64,000 nt of DNA from positions 36,068-100,067 of the forward strand of contig NZ_JAAIJY010000012.1 of the NCBI RefSeq assembly GCF_011752065.1, written 5' to 3'. The position numbers and the translations under genes are program-made. The stretch comes from Actinomyces sp. ZJ308 (GTDB lineage Bacteria; Actinomycetota; Actinomycetes; Actinomycetales; Actinomycetaceae). Under the pieces are notes generated by a model that saw nothing but the letters and a program-made list of their open reading frames with translations, ran no database searches and was not told the DNA's origin. Positions 43,950 through 55,419 of the stretch are shown here, one piece after another (position 1 is the first letter of the stretch; the number at the start of each line of letters is the position of its first letter).

Positions 43950-44848
43950 ACCGCGACCGGGGCCTTGATCGTGGGGTGGTGCTCGTAGCCCTGGGAGGCG
44001 TCGATGTCATCCATGCCGTAGGCGTCGATGGACTCGGCCCGCTCCAGGCGCAGCGTCGGGAAGGGGTGGGCGCTCGGCACCCGGGAGAGCTGGGTGCGGA
44101 CCTGGTCGACGTGGTTGTCGTAGATGTGGCAGTCCCCGCCGGTCCAGATGAGCTCACCGGGCTCCAGGTGAGCCTGCTGGGCGAGCATGTGCGTCAGCAG
44201 CGCGTAGGAGGCGATGTTGAAGGGCACCCCCAGGAACAGGTCCGCGCTGCGCTGGTAGATCTGCAGGCTCAGGCGGCCACCGGCCACGTAGCACTGGAAG
44301 AAGGCGTGGCAGGGCGCCAGCGCCATCGTGCCCAGGTCGGAGACGTTCCAGGCGGACACCAGCATGCGTCGCGAGTCCGGCTCGGTGCGCAGAGTGTCGA
44401 TGAGCCCGGCGATCTGGTCGATGGCGTCCCCGTCGCGCGTGGGCCAGGAACGCCACTGGGAGCCGTAGACCGGCCCCAGGTCGCCGGCCTCGTCGGCCCA
44501 CTCGTCCCAGATCGTGATGCCCCGCTCCTGGAGCCAGCGCACGTTCGTGCCGCCCCGCAGGAACCACAGCAGTTCGCCCTTGACCGCCTTCATGGCCACG
44601 AACTTCGTGGTGATACGGGGGAAGCCCCGGGCCAGGTCGTAGCGCAGCTGGCGGGCGAAGAGCGAGCGCGTGCCGGTGCCGGTGCGGTCGGACTTCGGGG
44701 TGCCGCTGGTCAGGACCTCAGCCAGCAGGTTCTCGTAGGCGACGTCGACTCCCGGTGGGGGGACGAGGCCCATCCGGGTCAGCGCCGGGTACCGGACGGC
44801 CTCATCGGCGGGCACCGGCGTCTGCTCGGCGGCACCGACGCCGCTCAT
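43946..44848 (-). CDS. thyA: thymidylate synthase
   Basis: 300 residues. Catalytic Cys180 lies in [12 protein letters not shown]; other motifs: [66 protein letters not shown] and [10 protein letters not shown]. It methylates dUMP to dTMP with methylene-tetrahydrofolate. The N-terminal ~30 residues are an extension. It is coupled to folA downstream and the EcsC-like gene upstream by ATGA overlaps. Confidence 0.96.
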   Translation of the reverse strand: MSGVGAAEQTPVPADEAVRYPALTRMGLVPPPGVDVAYENLLAEVLTSGTPKSDRTGTGTRSLFARQLRYDLARGFPRITTKFVAMKAVKGELLWFLRGGTNVRWLQERGITIWDEWADEAGDLGPVYGSQWRSWPTRDGDAIDQIAGLIDTLRTEPDSRRMLVSAWNVSDLGTMALAPCHAFFQCYVAGGRLSLQIYQRSADLFLGVPFNIASYALLTHMLAQQAHLEPGELIWTGGDCHIYDNHVDQVRTQLSRVPSAHPFPTLRLERAESIDAYGMDDIDASQGYEHHPTIKAPVAV

Positions 44849-45552
44849 ACGTCGATCACCTCGACGTGAGGGTCGTTCAGGTGGCCGGCGTGACCGCTCA
44901 GGACGAGCTGGGGCCCGAGCGCCGCCTGCGCCCCCTCGATCACCTGGTTGGCCAGGGCCCGGCCACCGGACCAGCCGATGGCGGCCCCGATCCCGAAGGG
45001 GATGAGGCGCCCCAGCGCCAGCGCCCCGCCCTTGGCGGCCGAACGCCTGGCCACCCGCTTGATGAGGCGCGCGTTGATCGACTTCACCGTCGGCAGCGGC
45101 ATCTGCATCAGCACCTGCGCGGCCCAGAACATCGAGGACAGGCCCAGCTGCCCCTGAACCGCCTCGGAACCCTCCTTGCCCAGGAGGGCGGAGAGGACCA
45201 GGGCCCGGCGGCGCTCGGCATCAACCACGTGGACTCCCTGAATCTCCGCGACGGTGAGGACGTAGGCGACGGCCGAGGCGATGAAGGCGGCGCTCTGCCC
45301 CACGGTCAGGGCGGCCGCCGCACCGGTGCTGATCGCAGGCAGCGCGGCGGAGGCCCCGACCGCGCCCGAGGAGAGTCCCGCATCCCGCCGGAATCGGGAG
45401 GCGGCCATCTCGACGAGCTCGGCGGCATCAGCCCCGGGACGGTCCCGGCGCATCCGTGCCACCCGCTCCTCGATACGGGCCGCGGGGATGGCGATGGCCT
45501 TGTCCAGGGCGCGTTCCAATGCGGTCGGGCGCCCAGAGCGGGAGGTGTTCAC
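44845..45552 (-). CDS. EcsC-like hydrophobic protein of unknown function
   Basis: 235 residues. Two glycine/alanine-rich hydrophobic stretches (about 75-105 and 195-215), amphipathic helices elsewhere. It resembles EcsC-family proteins ([31 protein letters not shown]), a group with no settled role. The GTG at 45552 has GGAG about 8 nt upstream, and its stop overlaps the thyA start. No signal peptide. Confidence in family assignment is limited. Confidence 0.6.
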   Translation of the reverse strand: MNTSRSGRPTALERALDKAIAIPAARIEERVARMRRDRPGADAAELVEMAASRFRRDAGLSSGAVGASAALPAISTGAAAALTVGQSAAFIASAVAYVLTVAEIQGVHVVDAERRRALVLSALLGKEGSEAVQGQLGLSSMFWAAQVLMQMPLPTVKSINARLIKRVARRSAAKGGALALGRLIPFGIGAAIGWSGGRALANQVIEGAQAALGPQLVLSGHAGHLNDPHVEVIDV

Positions 45553-45636
45553 GGTTGTCTCCTCACATGAGTGTCACAGGGGACGGCGGGGAAGGCGTGC
45601 GGTCCGGTGACCGGAACCGGGGCGCTCAGTCCTCAT

Positions 45637-46071
45637 TCAGTCCTCGTCGGGGTCGACGATCGTCGTCGTGTAGGGGGCGCCGTGCTCGATGGTGTGACCC
45701 ACGGTGCAGTGACGGTCGACGGCGGCGGCGACCCGCTGGCTCAGCAGCTCTCGCTGGTCGGCGTCGAGCGAGGACAGGTCGGTGACGATCTCGACCTGAA
45801 AGGACTCGTAGCGCTCCTCGGCATCGTTCTTGACCGACGAGCAGCCCACCGTGGCCTCGAAGTCCTCACCCAGGGCCTTGGCCAGACGGTGGTCCGCCGA
45901 GAGGGTGTTGCAGGTCGCCAGCGCGATCTTCATCAGCTCGCCGGGGGAGAACTCGCCCGGTCCCATGCCGATGCGCACCTCGGCGCCGGCGGAGTTGCGA
46001 CCAATGTACTGGCGGGTGCCCGTGCGCTCGGCCCACACGGCGCTGGGGGCGGGGGTGCTTGATGTGCTCAT
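45637..46071 (-). CDS. OsmC/Ohr family peroxide-related protein
   Basis: 144 residues, OsmC-like fold. The helix ELMKIALATCNTLSADHRLAKAL holds one family cysteine and CSSVKNDAEERYESFQVEIV the second, so the pair that reduces hydroperoxides is present (spacing as in OsmC). The ATG at 46071 was chosen over a start 36 codons upstream because CACGAT ends 6 nt before it. Confidence 0.87.
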   Translation of the reverse strand: MSTSSTPAPSAVWAERTGTRQYIGRNSAGAEVRIGMGPGEFSPGELMKIALATCNTLSADHRLAKALGEDFEATVGCSSVKNDAEERYESFQVEIVTDLSSLDADQRELLSQRVAAAVDRHCTVGHTIEHGAPYTTTIVDPDED

Positions 46072-46125
46072 GGCCTGATCGTGCCATGAATCGGGACGGG
46101 AGCCGGCGTCGGCCCCGCTCACGGG

Positions 46126-46163
46126 CCCGCGCTGCGCGCCTGGCGGACAGGGCGCAGCGCGGG
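46126..46163. terminator. hairpin after DUF2505 gene
   Basis: Perfect 12-bp stem CCCGCGCTGCGC / GCGCAGCGCGGG with a 14-nt loop, between the DUF2505 stop and the OsmC promoter, reading the minus strand. Confidence 0.65.
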
Positions 46164-46189
46164 AATAGGAGCGCGTCATGGTCGGCGTC

Positions 46190-46759
46190 TCAGTGCTCGT
46201 CCCCGTGCTCGGCGAGCCAGGCGGCGGCGCGGCGCTCCTCGTCGGCCACGACCCGCCCCACCATGCTCATCGCCTTCTCCTCAATGGTCTTGCCCACCAG
46301 GGGCACCGTGACCTTGAGGTCGATGTCGACGGTGACCGTGGTGGCCTGGGGCGGGACGGAGGCGTCGGTGCCCTCAACGCTGACTGCGCTGTCTGCGTCG
46401 TCAGCGTTGCTCGAGGCCGGAGCCATCGTCGAGGTGGCGCTGACCCTGACCGGGGCGCCCTTGATCGTCACGTCGTAGCCGCCGGAGCGTGAGCCGTCCT
46501 CCTTCGGCTCGCCCCAGGACTCGGCTATGGAGAAGGACACCGCGGAGCGCACGAACCGTGAGGCGACCGAGGGCAGCTGAGAGGGCTGGACGCTCCCGGA
46601 GATGGTGGAGACGAATCCCTGACCGCGCTGAGCGACGTCGACCGAGGCGTCGTCGAGCCCGGCTCGCGCCACCCGCTCCTCCTGGTAGGCGGTGCTGGCC
46701 AGCATCTGAGCGGTGCGCGCCGGGTCGGCGGGATAGGTGATGGTGATGGTCTTCCTCAT
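46190..46759 (-). CDS. DUF2505 family protein
   Basis: 189 residues. It starts MRKTITITYPADPARTAQMLASTAYQEE and has the START-like DUF2505 pattern common in Actinobacteria, including GFVSTISGSVQPSQLPSVASRFV and the C-terminal GKTIEEKAMSMVGRVVADEERRAAAWL. A lipid or hydrophobic-ligand binding role is possible but unproven. ATG 46759 preferred because CAGGAT ends 6 nt before it; an alternative start lies 9 codons upstream. Confidence 0.85.
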   Translation of the reverse strand: MRKTITITYPADPARTAQMLASTAYQEERVARAGLDDASVDVAQRGQGFVSTISGSVQPSQLPSVASRFVRSAVSFSIAESWGEPKEDGSRSGGYDVTIKGAPVRVSATSTMAPASSNADDADSAVSVEGTDASVPPQATTVTVDIDLKVTVPLVGKTIEEKAMSMVGRVVADEERRAAAWLAEHGDEH

Positions 46760-47001
46760 GGCGCGATCCTGCCATGCTCTGGCCAAGCTCTAGTCATGTT
46801 CGTCCACGTTCCGTCCGCGTTTCGCTCAAGTTCCGCCCACGCGCTGCCCACGCTCTGCCGGGTCGGGGCGCATGGGGGTCCAGGGGGTCCGACGGGCCGA
46901 GGATCGATGACGGCGACGTGAACGGTGCCCGCCGATGTGTCCTGCTTGGCAATTAGCCGGCTCAACGAGCCGGGTTCGCCCACTGCCGATAACCTTGAGA
47001 G

Positions 47002-48477
47002 GTGCCTAATCTTCTGCCTAGCGCCCTCAGAGACGCAGTCGACCTCGCCGAGGCCGACCTCGACTGGATCCACCAGCTGGTGGCCGACTGGCAGCTGATC
47101 GCGGACCTGTCCACCTCGGACCTGGTCCTGTGGGTGCGCACCCGTGCAGGGCGCTTCATCGCGGCCGGACATACCCGCCCCTCGGGTGGAACCACCGTCC
47201 ACCTCGAGGACGTCATCGGGCGGCGCATGCCGGCCTCGCGTGAGGCCATGGCCATGGAGTCGCTGTCCACCGCTCAGATCCAGGACGCCGCCGAGCCCTA
47301 CTGGACCGGGACCGCCGCGGTCCAGGAGGAGTACATCCCGGTCGTCCACGCCGGCACGCCGATCGCCGTCGTCACCCGGGAGACCTCGGTGGGCGTCATC
47401 CGGGGCGGGCGCATCATCGAGCGGGAGATGGAGGAGATCGCCGAGGTCCTGTGCCACATGACCGCAACGGGCGACTTCCCCATCCAGGGCGCCGGCACCA
47501 CGATCCGCCACGGCACCCCGCGCGTGGCCGACGGCGTCCTGCGCCTGGACGAGGAGGGGCGGATCGTCTACGTCAGCCCCAACGGGCGCTCCTGCTTCCA
47601 CCGTCTGGGCATCGAGGGTGAGCTCGAGGGCATCCAGCTGGCCGAGGCCGTCACCTCGATCATTCCCGCCCGCACCCCCGTGGACGAGACCCTGGCCGTT
47701 GTCCTCATGGGACGGCAGGCCTGGCTCACCGAGGTCGAGGTCGGGGGAGTGTTCCTCTCATTGCGCTCCATCCCCCTGACGGTCAACGGACACCGTTCCG
47801 GAGCCGCGCTCCTGGTCCGTGACGTCACCGAGGTGCGCCGGCGTGAGCAGGTCCTGCTCAACAAGGACGCCACCATCCGCGAGGTCCACCATCGGGTCAA
47901 GAACAACCTGCAGACCGTCTCGGCGCTGCTGCGCATGCAGGCCCGCCGCGCCTCGAACGAGGAGACCAGACAGGCCCTGTCGGAGGCCGAGCGGAGGGTG
48001 ACCACGATCGCCACCGTTCACGACGCCCTGAGTCACAACGTCAATGAGCGCGTGGACTTCGACGACGTCTTCTCCTCCATCCTGCGCATGGCAGCGGTCG
48101 TGGCCACGCCCACCGGTCAGGTCAGTACCGCGCTGGAGGGCTCCTTCGGCGTTGTCGACGCGGACACGGCCCAGGCGCTGGCCACCGTGCTGGCCGAGCT
48201 GGTCACCAATGCCGTCGAGCACGGGCTCGACGGACGGGACGGTCGCGTGACGGTGACGGCCTGCCGCGATGAGGACCGGCTCGAGGTCCACGTCACGGAC
48301 AATGGTTCCGGCCTGGCTCCGGACACCCTGATGACTGGTCTGGGGACACGGATCGTCACCACGCTCGTGCGCGGAGAGCTGCGGGGGAGCATTGATTGGC
48401 AGCCTCTGAGCGGCGGAGGTACCGACGTCGTCATTCACGCTCGTCTTAACCAGCGGGCCGCCAGGAGTGAAACCTGA
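47002..48477 (+). CDS. pdtaS: PdtaS-type sensor histidine kinase
   Basis: 491 residues. An N-terminal GAF-like/HisK_N sensor (to ~165) and a PAS domain (about 170-280) are followed by a HisKA_2 kinase: the phospho-acceptor His296/His297 in REVHHRVKNNLQTVSALLRM, then the ATP lid region VLAELVTNAVEHGL, VTDNGSGLAPD and GLGTRIVTTLV. In M. tuberculosis PdtaS is a soluble kinase that signals to the RNA-binding antiterminator PdtaR. TAACCT ends 6 nt before the GTG start. No transmembrane helix. It converges on whiB1, as in M. tuberculosis (Rv3220c-Rv3219). Confidence 0.9.
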   Translation: MPNLLPSALRDAVDLAEADLDWIHQLVADWQLIADLSTSDLVLWVRTRAGRFIAAGHTRPSGGTTVHLEDVIGRRMPASREAMAMESLSTAQIQDAAEPYWTGTAAVQEEYIPVVHAGTPIAVVTRETSVGVIRGGRIIEREMEEIAEVLCHMTATGDFPIQGAGTTIRHGTPRVADGVLRLDEEGRIVYVSPNGRSCFHRLGIEGELEGIQLAEAVTSIIPARTPVDETLAVVLMGRQAWLTEVEVGGVFLSLRSIPLTVNGHRSGAALLVRDVTEVRRREQVLLNKDATIREVHHRVKNNLQTVSALLRMQARRASNEETRQALSEAERRVTTIATVHDALSHNVNERVDFDDVFSSILRMAAVVATPTGQVSTALEGSFGVVDADTAQALATVLAELVTNAVEHGLDGRDGRVTVTACRDEDRLEVHVTDNGSGLAPDTLMTGLGTRIVTTLVRGELRGSIDWQPLSGGGTDVVIHARLNQRAARSET

Positions 48478-48525
48478 CCGTCCAGATACCCGGCTATCGA
48501 AAGCATCGGTATCAACAAACAAAAC

Positions 48526-48555
48526 GGCGTTCGCACGAATAATCGTGCGAACGCC
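48526..48555 (-). terminator. rho-independent terminator of whiB1
   Basis: Perfect 13-bp stem GGCGTTCGCACGA / TCGTGCGAACGCC with loop ATAA. Read on the minus strand it is followed by GTTTTGTTTGTT, a classic U-rich tract. It also lies just after pdtaS. Confidence 0.92.
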
Positions 48556-48580
48556 ATGGCGTGAAGAGCTCGATCGGCTT

Positions 48581-48829
48581 TCAGGACGAGCGCCGAGCGC
48601 GAGCTGCGCGACGCTTGAGGGAACGGCGCTCGTCCTCGCTCATGCCTCCCCAGACGCCGGCGTCCTGACCGTTCTCCAGCGCCCACTTCAGGCAGGTGTC
48701 CACCACCTCGCAGCGGCCGCACACCTCTTTGGCCTTGGCGATCTGGGCAATGGCGGGGCCGGTGTTTCCCACGGGGAAGAAGAGCTCTGGGTCGACGGTG
48801 AGACATGCGGCTTGGCTGCGCCAGTCCAT
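48581..48829 (-). CDS. whiB1: WhiB1-type iron-sulfur transcription factor
   Basis: 82 residues. The four cluster-binding cysteines are Cys9, Cys37, Cys40 and Cys46 (AACL, CGRC, TCLKWA), followed by the DNA/sigma-binding turn GVWGGMSEDERRSLKRR and a basic tail. Nearly identical in plan to M. tuberculosis WhiB1, an essential [4Fe-4S] protein that responds to nitric oxide. ATG 48829 is preferred because GAAGGGGG lies a few nt upstream and WhiB1 proteins begin MDWR; an in-frame ATG 7 codons earlier is possible. Confidence 0.95.
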   Translation of the reverse strand: MDWRSQAACLTVDPELFFPVGNTGPAIAQIAKAKEVCGRCEVVDTCLKWALENGQDAGVWGGMSEDERRSLKRRAARARRSS

Positions 48830-49035
48830 AAGGGCCCCCTTCAAGGTCATCGGTCATGCGGCTATCGCCAGTCCGGCTTGACAGGGGATGGCGGCCACGT
48901 CTGAGAACAACTTTCACATGATGGGGGGCGGTGGGCAAGACCTCGATCGTGAGACCTGCGCCGATACTCTGTCGTGATCCTCACAGGGTGCTGAGATACT
49001 GAGATAACGCCACTTTCCGCCATTGAGAATGCTTG

Positions 49036-51507
49036 TTAAACAGCGTGTTCAATAGGAATGTCATCGTCTTCAGCTCGAGGCAGCACGATCTGAATCGGTA
49101 GGCACGTTCCGCGATAGACGAGCGCGCCGCGTCCAGGAAGCGTCATCGCCCTCGGGTCGGTGACGGCTCTCAAGGAGATTCCCGCGGCCTGATCGGCATG
49201 CCGCAGACCCGGCCACAGCACGACGAGCGCCTCGCGCTCGCGCAACATCGCGATCGCGCCCCGGAAGGTGGCGGCGACCTTCTCCGTCGAGGCTGCGGCC
49301 AGGACCGTCTCCGAGCGTGCCAGCGCGGACTCCACCCGACCGGTGGTGGCCGGGTCCGCCAGGTCCAGGTCGTCGACGACGAGACACCCTGGGCCGAGTG
49401 CCTGAGCCAGTGCTCGCAGTGCCGTGGAGCGCCCCGACCCGGGCGGCCCGATGACCAGGACGCTGGTGCGCGCCGGTAGCGCGACAGGGGCAGCCGCATC
49501 CCCTCCCACCGCCCAGGTGCCGTCCGGGACCTGGGCCCAGGTGACTCGCGTCGGCAGCTGCTCGAGCCGTAGCACGGCGCCGCGCCCACGGTGTCCACGG
49601 TCGGGCCCGACTGCTGGAGGTCCCTCGCGCAGCACGATCTGGCAGGCGGTCGTCTCCGCCCCGTCCAGGATGACGCCCCGCCCCGGGAGTCCACCGGTGA
49701 CCACCCCTCGTGGAAGACCGGCCAGCGCGGCCTGGGTGCTCGTGGCTGCGCCCAGGACCAGCCTCAGACCCACGGCCGCCGCCCACCGGGAGGTGGATGC
49801 GGCCAGTGGAGCGGTCACCAGCACAGGCATGCCCGTTGCCGACGCGGTACGAATGATGGCTTCCAGCAGAGCATGGCCCTGTCCGGGGCCCAGCACCTCG
49901 TCAACGGCAGGGATGAGCTCGTCGGCGTTATCGAGGCACAGCAGGTCCCCACCCAGGCGTCCACCGGCAGCGAGTCCCCACAACCGGGCCAGACGCCGCG
50001 GGTCCTGCGCGTCGACAACGGTGCCCGTCCCGGGATGCGTGAGAATCCTTCGCAGGCCCGCGGCAGTGCCCGCCACCTCACCGGAGCCGCCTGGGGGCGG
50101 GGGAGTGACTCCGCACAGGTGCACTCCTCGTCCTGAGGCCAGCGCCGCCGTCGCGGCCGAGATGACCAGGGTGGAGCGTCCCGACCCGGGTGCCCCGAGC
50201 GCCAGCAGCGGTCGGGTGACCGGCCAGCGCCACAGTCCCAGTCTCTGCTTGCGAGGAAGGTCGGTCAGGGCCAGAAGAACCTGTTCTCCCGCCTCCCCTC
50301 GACCGGGCCCCATCTGCTCCCCGCGGTCGATCGCTCCGTCCGCCTCGTGATCTCCGGGTGCCTGCGGAGCCCGGGGCCTGCCCAGCTCGAGCGCCGTGGC
50401 CTCATCGACGACATCGGGCAGGGCGGGTGCCCACGGACGCCATGGAGAGACGTGCCCCCGGGCGGCGGCCGAGACGAGGTCGACGATCTCCCGGACGTCG
50501 TGCGCCGAACCGCACCAGGGCGCCTGAAGCACCTGGTCGCCGAGCTCGCCACCACGGTCCTGAGAGCCGGGATCGTCCCCGCCGGCGCCGCTGACCAGAA
50601 CTCGTCCGGGATGACGGCTGAGCCGGGCGGCGCCGTCGTGTCCCAGGACGTCTCTGGAGTCGGCGGCGTCGAGCACGCGTAGACACACCCGCAGGGAGGT
50701 ATTGGCTCGGATCGCGGGGGAGACGGCTCCCTGAGGGCGCTGAGTGGCCAGAATGAGGTGAATCCCCAGGCTGCGTCCCTGCGCGGCGATGCGCACCAGT
50801 GTCTCCAGGACCTCGGCGTGCTCGCCGACCAGGGTGGCGAACTCGTCGACCGCCACCACCAGATGGGGGACGATGACCCGCGGCGGTAGGGAGGAGACGT
50901 CCTTGGCTCCGTGCTCGGCCAGGATCCGCTCCCGCCGGTGCACCTCGTTCTCCATGGAGGACAGCGCCCGCCGGGTGCCGGCCGGGTCCAGGTCGGTGAG
51001 GACCCCGGCCGTGTGCGGCAGGCCGGCAAGAGGACTGAAGGCGGCCCCGCCCTTGTAGTCGACGAGGACCATCGTGAGGCGGTCCGGTGGGTGGCTCAGC
51101 GCCAGCTGCACCAGCCAGGAGATGAGGAGCTCGGACTTTCCCGATCCCGTCGTCCCGGCCAGCAGGGCGTGCGGGCCGTCGGCCACCAGATCGGCGCTCA
51201 CCCGCCCCCGTGGGCCGACTCCCAGGACCGCGGACAGCGATGGCGCGCCGCAGGCCGGTGCGTGCACCCGCTGCTCCCACCGTGCTCGCAGCTCGTCCGC
51301 GTCGAGGTCCTCGGTGACCTCACTGAGGACAACCAGGTCGGGAACGCCATCGAGCCGTGACGACGGTTCGGCCTGTCGGGTGATCCTGGACCGGCACAGG
51401 TGGCGAATCGCGTCCCACCAGGTCGGTGAGCACGACGGCGCTCCGCCCGCATCCGGGCGCGTGCTCAGCGCCTGCGGTGGGACCCGATCACCGGAGCAGG
51501 TCAGTAC
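49036..51507 (-). pseudogene. FtsK/SpoIIIE (EccC/EssC-like) ATPase, C-terminal part after an in-frame TAG
   Basis: Same frame as the FHA gene and separated from it only by a TAG at 51508-51510. Three P-loop domains follow: the first has an intact Walker A (GTTGSGKSELL) and Walker B (VVAVDEFATL); the second and third have Lys-to-Arg P-loops (GAPGSGRST, GPPGSGRST). One active and two degenerate ATPases are the EccC/EssC pattern of type VII secretion. No ATG, GTG or TTG exists in frame between the TAG and the GTG at 51267, so independent translation would have to start there, 80 codons into the conserved region, and lose sequence such as DGVPDLVVLSEVTEDLDADE. No ESX substrates or partner genes are nearby. 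Pseudogene, readthrough or an assembly error are all possible. Confidence 0.75.
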
Positions 51508-52590
51508 CTAAGCGGTATGGGGGCGTGTCTGAGACCCCCAGGTGAGGCGGACTCCGTGCAGTCCCCTGTCACACTCGCGGTCTGCGTCACCCGCTCGTTC
51601 CGACGGCTGGTCGCTCGGTGGAGCCTCCAGCTCGGTCAAGCGGATCTCATTACGGGCCATGAGCTGGGCGCACCACCACCTCAGGGTGCTCCCGGCGTCC
51701 TCACCCGTCAGGGCCAGACTGTCTCCATCGGTCAGCGAGAGGACGCGCCGTCGTCGCCGCTCGGCGCTCCAGGCGGCCAGGGTCTCTGGGGAGGACGACG
51801 TCGAACCGTCGGCCTCGGCGCTCTGAGTGGACTGGAACACGCTGGAGCGCGCTGCCAGGGCCAGCAGCATCGTCGCGGGATCCGGCCGGCCGTGCCTCCA
51901 TCCCGGATGGCATCCTCGGCGACGCCGGAGACCGCACCATCGAGGTCCGACGGCGTGCCTGGTACGGCCCTGCCGGCGTCGTTGCAGGAACGGCACCAGG
52001 CGCATGATCGTCATGGCGAGCATCGGCGCCACCATGACCATGCCCATCGCACCGCGGCTCCCCGTCGTGATCGCAATCGCCGCCGAGCCGGCCATGACCA
52101 GGACGCAGACCACAGAGCCCACCATCGACCACGCCATCGACGAGGCCGAGGGAGGAGCCGGAACCACAAGGTTGGCCGGGCGCCGGCGCAGCTCGAGCAC
52201 GCTGTCTCCCAGACGCACCAGCGCTCCCTCACTCAGCCTGGTCGCCCCGCGCAGGCGCAGCCACAGACCCAGGTGCCAGTAGCGGTAGCTGCCATTGGCT
52301 GAACCGCAGTCCTGGACCAGGACGCGGCCGGCGTGGAGCCGCAGGCGCAGATGTCGGCGTGAGACCAGTGGATCGCTCAGCACCTCGCCCCGCCCCAGGA
52401 CGGCACCGTCCCTGACGGCCATCACCAGGCCACGATCGGGTCCGGACAGGATCGCAAGGTGCCACGGGCCGGCCAGGGCGGCGACCGCCGCCCCCGCCGC
52501 CGCCTCCCCTGCAGAGCGCGAGCAGAGCGAGGAGGCGTCGCGCTCCGAGCGGAGCCGACAAGGGACCAGGACATCAGCGGTAGTACTCAC
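51508..52590 (-). CDS. FHA-domain membrane protein, N-terminal part of an FHA-FtsK ATPase ended by TAG
   Basis: 360 residues from the GTG at 52590 (or 375 from TTG 52635). An FHA domain (about 40-115: DRGLVMAVRDGAVLGRGEVLSDPLVSRRHLRL, QDCGSANGSYRYW) that could bind phospho-threonine peptides is followed by two transmembrane helices (about 145-190) and a juxtamembrane Arg-rich and soluble region. This is the N-terminal half of EssC/EccC-type proteins. The frame stops at TAG 51508-51510 and continues open into the ATPase part. Divergent from ligA. As a stand-alone protein it would lack any ATPase domain. Confidence 0.7.
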   Translation of the reverse strand: MSTTADVLVPCRLRSERDASSLCSRSAGEAAAGAAVAALAGPWHLAILSGPDRGLVMAVRDGAVLGRGEVLSDPLVSRRHLRLRLHAGRVLVQDCGSANGSYRYWHLGLWLRLRGATRLSEGALVRLGDSVLELRRRPANLVVPAPPSASSMAWSMVGSVVCVLVMAGSAAIAITTGSRGAMGMVMVAPMLAMTIMRLVPFLQRRRQGRTRHAVGPRWCGLRRRRGCHPGWRHGRPDPATMLLALAARSSVFQSTQSAEADGSTSSSPETLAAWSAERRRRRVLSLTDGDSLALTGEDAGSTLRWWCAQLMARNEIRLTELEAPPSDQPSERAGDADRECDRGLHGVRLTWGSQTRPHTA

Positions 52591-52850
52591 CGCTCCAGAA
52601 TCACCGCTGGAGTCTCCGACGTCGCAGACGGACAACCCCGGTTGTGGACAACTCCGCTGTTCTCGGTTGCCTGTGATCGCTGTGGCTCCCGAAGAACCGC
52701 GATTGCGCTGTGATGCCTTGGCGGCATCTCAACGATGCTCTCACGACGCCCTGACGACGCCTCGCCGATATCCCGGCGACGCCCGGGTGATGGTCCAGTG
52801 CGACTGTCCAGCGTCTCCGACCTCCGGATCCGGGACGCCTGAAACCGTGA

Positions 52851-55334
<2,484 letters not shown>

Positions 55335-55346
55335 GGGCCAGCGACC

Positions 55347-55383
55347 GGGCGGGGCACCTCCTTCTTCAGGAGGTGCCCCGCCC
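55347..55383. terminator. terminator between ligA and L,D-transpeptidase
   Basis: Perfect 16-bp stem GGGCGGGGCACCTCCT / AGGAGGTGCCCCGCCC with loop TCTTC, located between convergent stops. Confidence 0.85.
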
Positions 55384-55419
55384 TCATGCGGTTCGGCCGA
55401 TCTCGGCGCTGGTTCCGAT

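Noticed and set aside
51508..51510. TAG as a pyrrolysine codon
   Set aside because: No pyl genes are visible, the family does not use pyrrolysine, and the context after TAG is not a known insertion element.
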